Below, in pieces: positions 5,760 through 9,495 of a DNA stretch of 9,495 nucleotides. The stretch covers positions 1 through 9,495 of the forward strand of contig JANYDM010000120.1 in assembly GCA_025363575.1 (NCBI GenBank). The letters run 5' to 3'. Numbering within the stretch: the stretch's first letter is position 1; every line of letters begins with the position of its first letter. The position numbers were made by a program, and so were the translations under genes. The notes below the pieces were generated by a model, which worked only from the letters and a program-made list of their open reading frames with translations, made no database searches and was not told the DNA's origin. This DNA is from Betaproteobacteria bacterium (GTDB taxonomy: Bacteria; Pseudomonadota; Gammaproteobacteria; Burkholderiales; SG8-41).

Positions 5760-6889
5760 GGGCGCGCTTCCGCGGCAAGCTGAACCGCTGCCGCGGCCGC
5801 CTCCTCGAGCGACGCGTGATTGTGCGCGCCGAATTGCGCGAAGATGCCTGGCACCTGGTCGATGTTAGTACCGTCCAACCGGTAGACGACGGGCTTCTTG
5901 CTCTTGCGCTCGGCCATGACTTCCTTCATCGAGTTCGCGACGCGCTGCATCTGCGTGCCGCCGCCGAACACGCTGACGAAAATAACTTTAACCGTCGGAT
6001 CCGCATCGAGCATCGCGAACGCTGGCCGGTACCCGCGCAGCGACGTGGGCCCTGGGCTACAGTCGAGAAAACACGCCGGACGGCCGCCTTGCTCGGCGAC
6101 CATGTCCATCGCGGCCATCGTCATGCCGGCGCCGCCCGATATGATGCCGATATCGCCCTCGAGCTTCACATACATATGCTGCATGTCGAGGCATGCGCGC
6201 AAATATTCGTCGGCACGTGCGTTCTCGGCCGCGCGTTCGGCTTCAATCTCTTCGCTGCGGAACCATGCCCACTCGTCGCGCGCGATCTTGGCGTCGGCCG
6301 CGACGATCGCGCCGTCGGCGAGTTTTACGAGCGGATTGATTTCGATGGTGGTGCAGTCGCGCGCGGCCGCGGTGCGCACGAGCCTTTGCGCGAGCGCGAT
6401 GACTTTTTCACGCCATTGATAGTCGGGCTCGACGGGCTCGAGCACCGCGCGCAATTCGTGCACGCGGAAATTCCACGGCGCGCCGACCGGATAGCGCGCG
6501 GGTGGCGCGTCGTCCTCGATGTCGATGCCGCCGGTGGGTGAATATAAAACAACGTAACCTTCGGCGCGTCCGTCGACCGCCACCGACAGATACGCTTCGC
6601 GCTCGATCGCGAGCCACGTTTCAACCAGCAGCACTGCGGGCAATTCGCCACCGAATTCCGCCGCAAACAATTTTTTGCCTGCCGCGGCCAGCGCCGCGGC
6701 ATCCGCGACTTTGATGACGCCGCCCTGTTTGCCGCGCCCGCCGCTGCGTACCTGAGCTTTGACCGCGGCCGGATAGGCAGCAACTTTGACGCTTGCCACA
6801 GATTCGCCCTTCCGCCACACGGCGCTTGCGGGGACGGCCACGCCGACCGACGCCAACAAACGCTTGGCATCACATTCCAACATCATCAT
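5756..6889 (-). CDS. Succinate--CoA ligase-like (SucC family) beta subunit, ATP-grasp
   Basis: A 377-residue protein, slightly shorter than SucC (about 388). The ATP-grasp half shows KAQVRSGGRGKQGGVIK (44-60), YSPTGGIDIED (116-126), the metal-site EINPLV (183-188) and ADAKI (198-202). The C-terminal ligase half shows GDIGIISGGAGMTMAAMD (245-262), FLDCSPG (274-280) and VFGGG (307-311). SucC usually has FLDVGGGA and NIFGG here, so this half is diverged, which hints at a different acid. I chose the ATG at 6889, the first of three ATGs in a row, with GGAGGGG eight bases upstream (6898-6904). The frame remains open to a TTG at 6979, but that codon lies in the promoter -35 box. It is the first gene of the operon, transcribed away from the LysR regulator gene. 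Subunit family is certain; substrate is not. Confidence 0.92.
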   Translation of the reverse strand: MMMLECDAKRLLASVGVAVPASAVWRKGESVASVKVAAYPAAVKAQVRSGGRGKQGGVIKVADAAALAAAGKKLFAAEFGGELPAVLLVETWLAIEREAYLSVAVDGRAEGYVVLYSPTGGIDIEDDAPPARYPVGAPWNFRVHELRAVLEPVEPDYQWREKVIALAQRLVRTAAARDCTTIEINPLVKLADGAIVAADAKIARDEWAWFRSEEIEAERAAENARADEYLRACLDMQHMYVKLEGDIGIISGGAGMTMAAMDMVAEQGGRPACFLDCSPGPTSLRGYRPAFAMLDADPTVKVIFVSVFGGGTQMQRVANSMKEVMAERKSKKPVVYRLDGTNIDQVPGIFAQFGAHNHASLEEAAAAAVQLAAEARP

Positions 6890-6950
6890 CTGCCCTGCCC
6901 CTCCAAACTCTGGAACCTTAGCGCGCCGCTCTATGGCGGCAGCGTTGGGC

Positions 6951-6979
6951 ACTATAGGTGACCGGGAATATACTAACAA
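6951..6979 (-). promoter_or_regulatory. Sigma-70-like promoter of the catabolic operon
   Basis: On the minus strand TTGTTA (6974-6979, four of six to TTGACA) is followed after exactly 17 bases by TATAGT (6951-6956, five of six to TATAAT). Transcription would begin near 6944, leaving a leader of about 55 bases before the beta-subunit ATG at 6889. The -35 box overlaps the left arm of the inverted repeat described as operator. Not experimentally shown. Confidence 0.66.
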
Positions 6980-7014
6980 GTGATAATAACTTATACTTCC
7001 ATAACTTTTAGTAT
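6969..7014. promoter_or_regulatory. AT-rich divergent control region with repeat elements, candidate operator for the LysR regulator
   Basis: These 46 bases hold only 10 G or C, in a GC-rich neighbourhood. They contain a perfect 7-bp inverted repeat, ATACTAA (6970-6976) with TTAGTAT (7008-7014); a direct repeat ATAACTT (6986-6992 and 7001-7007); AAGT-N7-ACTT (6978-6992); and TTAT-N6-ATAA (6991-7004). LysR-family proteins bind such paired dyads between divergent genes, with the activation site touching the -35 box, as would happen here. TATACT at 6969-6974 or 6992-6997 could be the -10 box for the regulator on the plus strand; no good -35 partner was found for either. Confidence 0.6.
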
Positions 7015-7026
7015 GGGCGGTCCGAC

Positions 7027-8004
7027 ATGACCTTGCAGCAACTGCGCTACTTCCGCGAAGTGGCGCGCCGCGACCTCAATATTTCGAAAGCGGCGGCGGC
7101 ATTGCACATCACGCAACCCGGGTTGAGCCGGCAGCTACGCCTGCTCGAAGAAGAACTCGGCATCGAGCTTTTCGTGCGCAATCGCACGCGCCTCGTACGT
7201 CTTTCGGATGCCGGCATTGAAATCGTCGCGATGGCCGAGCGCACGCTCGAGTCCGCGCAAAGCATCAAGGCGGTGTCGCGCGAGTATTCATCGCAGCGCG
7301 AAGGTTCGCTGACCATCGCCACCACGCATACGCAGGCACGCTACGCGCTGCCGGGCGTGCTGCGCCGCTTTGTCGAACGCTATCCCGCGGTGCAGTTAAG
7401 CCTGCGCCAGGGCACGCCGACCGAAGTCTCGTATCTCGTCGCCACCGGCAATGCCGATCTGTCGATTGCGACCGAGCCGGTCGAACCCAACCCCGCGCTT
7501 GTCATGCTGCCCTGCCACAAGCTGCAGCGCATCGTGTTGACGCCGACCGGCCATCCGCTGCTCAAGGTGAAGCGTTTGACACTCGAAAAGCTCGCGCAGT
7601 ACCCGCTGATTACCTACGATTACGCGTTCATCGGCCGCTCGAAAATACTCGGTGCGTTCGAAGCGAAAGACATCCGGCCGCACATTGCGTTGAATGCGAT
7701 AGACGCGGACGTGATCAAGACTTACGTCGAATTCGGGCTCGGCATCGCGATCGTGCCGGACATGGCGTATGACCGCGCGCGCGACAAGCATTTGCGCGCG
7801 ATCGACGCGAGTCATCTCTTCGAGCCCAACACGATTCATATCGGCATTCGCCGCAACCACTATCTGCGCGGCTATATGTTCGCGTTCATCGAGATGTTCG
7901 CGCCGCATTTGAAACGCGCGGCAGTTGAACAGGCGATTATGCGCATGGCAACGCGCAGCGCAAGAATCAGTGAACCGCTGGCGCCCGCGCTCTATCGCGG
8001 ATGA
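7027..8004 (+). CDS. LysR-family transcriptional regulator, CysB/Cbl type
   Basis: A 325-residue regulator with an N-terminal winged helix-turn-helix (about 3-60; NISKAAAALHITQPGLSRQL at 18-37). Its effector domain is very like CysB: GSLTIATTHTQARYALPGV (93-111), GNADLSIATE (141-150), VMLPC (159-163), QYPLITYDYAFIGRS (191-205), IDADVIKTYVEFGLGI (225-240) and FAPHL (291-295). From memory of CysB, the anion-binding residues T100, T102, Q103 and T149 are kept at the same numbers. T202 is replaced by Ile202, which suggests a ligand other than that of CysB. The ATG at 7027 has only a weak GGCGG upstream. Lying divergent to the operon across a repeat-rich gap, it is the obvious candidate regulator for it and, as usual in this family, for itself. 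It is not CysB proper, since no sulfur-assimilation gene is nearby. Confidence 0.95.
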   Translation: MTLQQLRYFREVARRDLNISKAAAALHITQPGLSRQLRLLEEELGIELFVRNRTRLVRLSDAGIEIVAMAERTLESAQSIKAVSREYSSQREGSLTIATTHTQARYALPGVLRRFVERYPAVQLSLRQGTPTEVSYLVATGNADLSIATEPVEPNPALVMLPCHKLQRIVLTPTGHPLLKVKRLTLEKLAQYPLITYDYAFIGRSKILGAFEAKDIRPHIALNAIDADVIKTYVEFGLGIAIVPDMAYDRARDKHLRAIDASHLFEPNTIHIGIRRNHYLRGYMFAFIEMFAPHLKRAAVEQAIMRMATRSARISEPLAPALYRG

Positions 8005-8976
8005 TTACTCGATCACTTTGTCGGCGCGCTGAAGCAGCGTCTGCGGAATTTTCAGGCCGAGCGCTTTCGCGGTCTTTAAATTAATCACGAGCTCGAACTT
8101 GGTCGGCTGCTCGATCGGGAGGGTGGCCGGATTTGCGCCCTTCAAAATCTTGTCGACGAAGTAGGCGTGCCTGCGCCAAAGCTCGACAAGACTCACGCCG
8201 CTGGTCATGAGACCGCCGGCTTCGGCGAATCCCGTGAATCCGATTGCCGGCAGCCGATGCTTGAGCGCCAGATCGCCGATCGCCTTGTAGTTTGCGATAA
8301 ACATCGGATCGTCGAGGAGCACGATCGCACCCACATGATCTTTGACCATGGCAGCGAACACGGCATCCAGTTGGGCCGGCTCTTTCACTTCATAGGTGTG
8401 CAGCGTCATTTTTAACTGCCTGGCGGCCGCGTTCATCGTCTCGCTGACGCGCGATGAGCTGCCGCCGGCGGGATTCCGGACGAACGCCACCTGCGCGAGG
8501 CGCGGCACCGCTTCCTTCAGCAGCTCAAGCCGTTTCGCCGTCAATTCCGGGCCGAGAAAGCTCGCACCGGTGATGTTGCCGCCGGGGCGTGCAAGGCTCG
8601 CGGCCAGGCCCGCCGCGACCATGTCGCCCACATAGGTGACGATGGGCGTTGTCGTAGTGACGCTTTTCGCCGCCATGGATCCGGCACCGTGCGTAACGAT
8701 CACGTCGACCTTAAGCCCCGCCAGCTCCGCCGCCAGCTCCTTCAACCGTTCGTAATGTCCGTCCGCCCAGCGATATTCGATGGCGATGTTCCTACCTTCG
8801 ATATAGCCAAGCTCGCGCAAGCCGGCGCGAAACGCATCGAGCTGCGCTGCGTAGGCGACCGGGTTGGCGAGTCCAAGCACGCCAATGCGCGCCGTCTTGG
8901 CGGGTTGTTGCGCCCACGATGCAAGTGGTGAAAGCGCACTTCCCAGCGCAAGTATGAACAGACGGCGAGTAACCAT
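8005..8976 (-). CDS. ABC transporter substrate-binding protein (ABC_sub_bind / TrpX-like family), orphan
   Basis: A 323-residue periplasmic receptor. MVTRRLFILALGSALSPLASW is an Arg-Arg signal peptide (Tat-like start common in this family), with cleavage near WAQQ (21-24). Family marks are RIGVLGLANP (30-39), FRAGLRELGYIEGRNIAIEY (49-68), VTHGAGSMAAK (94-104), PGGNITGASFLGPEL (131-145), TKRL-type AKRLELL (147-153), VDKILKGANP (274-283) and FELVINLKTAKALGL (294-308). I chose the ATG at 8976, which begins the signal peptide and has AAGGA four bases upstream; the frame is open to 9057, but that would overlap the SDR gene. No permease or ATPase gene is visible next to it. Its stop abuts the LysR stop with no base between. 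It likely belongs with the SDR gene 55 bp upstream rather than with the acid operon. The ligand is unknown. Confidence 0.93.
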   Translation of the reverse strand: MVTRRLFILALGSALSPLASWAQQPAKTARIGVLGLANPVAYAAQLDAFRAGLRELGYIEGRNIAIEYRWADGHYERLKELAAELAGLKVDVIVTHGAGSMAAKSVTTTTPIVTYVGDMVAAGLAASLARPGGNITGASFLGPELTAKRLELLKEAVPRLAQVAFVRNPAGGSSSRVSETMNAAARQLKMTLHTYEVKEPAQLDAVFAAMVKDHVGAIVLLDDPMFIANYKAIGDLALKHRLPAIGFTGFAEAGGLMTSGVSLVELWRRHAYFVDKILKGANPATLPIEQPTKFELVINLKTAKALGLKIPQTLLQRADKVIE

Positions 8977-8980
8977 GTTT

Positions 8981-8992
8981 TCCTTATAAGGA
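8981..8992. promoter_or_regulatory. Perfect 12-bp palindrome covering the ABC receptor ribosome site
   Basis: TCCTTATAAGGA is its own reverse complement and includes the AAGGA ribosome site of the receptor gene starting at 8976. It could be a protein-binding dyad or chance; it is too tight to form a hairpin by itself. Confidence 0.4.
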
Positions 8993-9014
8993 CTGCAGGA
9001 ATCATTAATTTCGT

Positions 9015-9031
9015 TCCGCCATGCCGGCGGA
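9015..9031 (-). other. Short perfect hairpin right after the SDR stop codon
   Basis: TCCGCC and GGCGGA form a perfect 6-bp stem around a 5-nt loop, immediately after the TAG stop of the short-chain dehydrogenase (9032-9034). On the minus strand the stem is followed by ACGAAATTAATG, without a T-run, so it is at best a weak terminator or an mRNA-stabilising stem between the SDR and the receptor gene. Confidence 0.4.
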
Positions 9032-9495
9032 CTACCAGCCAATCGACACCCCGCCATCGGCTACAAGCAGTTGCCCCGTGATGAAGCGCGCCGCGTCCGA
9101 CGCAAGAAACACCGCGACACCGCCGATGTCCTTTGCATCACCGAGCCGGCGCAGTGGCGTCATCGCTTCGCGGCGCGTGCGCCGTTCTTCATCTTCCCAC
9201 AAAGCGCGCGCGAAATCGGTTTTGATGAGTCCCGGCGCGATGCTGTTGACGCGGATGTTATGCGGGCCCCATTCAACCGCGAGCGCGCGGCCGAGCCCGG
9301 CATCAGCAGCTTTGGTCACGCCATAGAGCCCGTTAACATTGCTGCCACGCAGCGCCGCGATGCTCGAAATGATCACCATCGCACCGTCTTTGCGTTTCGC
9401 CATCTGCGGCAGCACCATGTTCGCAAGCCAGAAAATACTGCGGATGTTGCTGCCCATCATTTTGTCGAACACCTCGTCCGTCACTTTCGTGATCG
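9032..9495 (-). CDS. Short-chain dehydrogenase/reductase (SDR), partial (N-terminus off right edge)
   Basis: The frame is open to the right edge and gives the last 153 or so residues of a classical SDR (normally about 250). The missing part holds the NAD(P)-binding TGxxxGxG motif, so cofactor choice cannot be judged. Visible are the helix around VFDKMMGSNIRSIFWLAN, the catalytic Ser in MVIISSIAAL, the Tyr-x3-Lys pair in LYGVTKAA, the NIRVNSIAPGLIKTDF block after the active site, and the C-terminal FLASDAARFITGQ followed by VADGG. The catalytic Ser, Tyr and Lys are all in place. A GTG at 9484 is an internal Val codon, not a start, because the fold needs about 100 more residues before it. These enzymes oxidise alcohols or reduce ketones, including 3-oxoacyl thioesters. 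The substrate cannot be told. Confidence 0.93.
   Translation of the reverse strand, partial: ITKVTDEVFDKMMGSNIRSIFWLANMVLPQMAKRKDGAMVIISSIAALRGSNVNGLYGVTKAADAGLGRALAVEWGPHNIRVNSIAPGLIKTDFARALWEDEERRTRREAMTPLRRLGDAKDIGGVAVFLASDAARFITGQLLVADGGVSIGW

Noticed and set aside
5552..6541. Plus-strand open frame of 329 codons across the ligase genes
   Set aside because: It is antisense to two clear SucCD-family genes, has low-complexity Arg-rich composition and no ribosome site or family signature.
4863..6889. Housekeeping TCA-cycle sucCD
   Set aside because: No TCA genes flank the pair, the beta ligase loop is changed, and the pair is joined to peripheral catabolic genes with a divergent regulator; not excluded, but not favoured.
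6890..6979. Thirty-codon N-terminal extension of the beta subunit from a TTG at 6979
   Set aside because: The codon is inside the -35 box of the likely promoter, the added residues do not match the SucC N-terminus, and a good ribosome site precedes the ATG at 6889.
8977..9057. Twenty-seven-codon extension of the ABC receptor from 9057
   Set aside because: It would overlap the SDR gene and hide the signal peptide; the ATG at 8976 has its own AAGGA site.

Overview
The window reads as a GC-rich betaproteobacterial chromosome segment, most likely Burkholderiales. The evidence is two Bug/TctC-type periplasmic solute receptors without their membrane partners, an orphan ABC_sub_bind-type receptor, a CysB-type LysR regulator, and a dispersed inverted repeat whose minus strand encodes an SFPRRRESR-type peptide. 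This assignment rests on gene content and sequence style only. No rRNA, tRNA, CRISPR array, insertion sequence or phage gene was seen. No stretch over 300 bases lacks a gene.

The main element is a seven-gene block on the minus strand, from about 6889 down through position 1. In order of transcription it encodes: a SucC-like ATP-grasp acyl-CoA ligase beta subunit; a SucD-like alpha subunit (ATGA overlap); a two-hot-dog MaoC-like dehydratase/hydratase; an isochorismatase-fold hydrolase; a 135-bp gap holding a dispersed hairpin repeat; a Bug receptor; an MmgE/PrpD-family protein; and a second Bug receptor (ATGA overlap) that runs off the left edge. A CysB-family LysR regulator is transcribed divergently from 7027. 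The 137-bp space between them holds a good sigma-70-like promoter for the operon (TTGTTA, 17 nt, TATAGT on the minus strand) next to a very AT-rich 46-bp patch with inverted and direct repeats, a likely operator.

The simplest reading is an inducible pathway for an organic acid. The Bug proteins would capture it outside the inner membrane, the ligase pair would make its CoA thioester, and the MaoC-like enzyme would hydrate or dehydrate that thioester. The MmgE/PrpD and isochorismatase-fold proteins would act on the free acid or on a related ester or amide. The substrate cannot be read from the sequence. Several enzymes depart from their family at expected active-site positions: Ala for the nucleophilic Cys in the isochorismatase fold, Leu/Ile for His in MmgE/PrpD, a split Asp/His pair in the MaoC-like protein, a changed ligase loop in the beta subunit, and Ile for a ligand-binding Thr in the regulator. 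Together these suggest a pathway that is not one of the textbook ones.

Right of the regulator, and meeting it stop-to-stop with no spacer, lie an ABC_sub_bind-type receptor (8005-8976) and a short-chain dehydrogenase cut by the right edge (9032-9495), both on the minus strand. They probably form a separate transcription unit.

Starts were moved inward from the longest reading frame for six genes (beta subunit, MaoC, first Bug, MmgE/PrpD, ABC receptor and, by necessity, the partial SDR), using Shine-Dalgarno spacing, signal peptides and promoter or repeat overlap.
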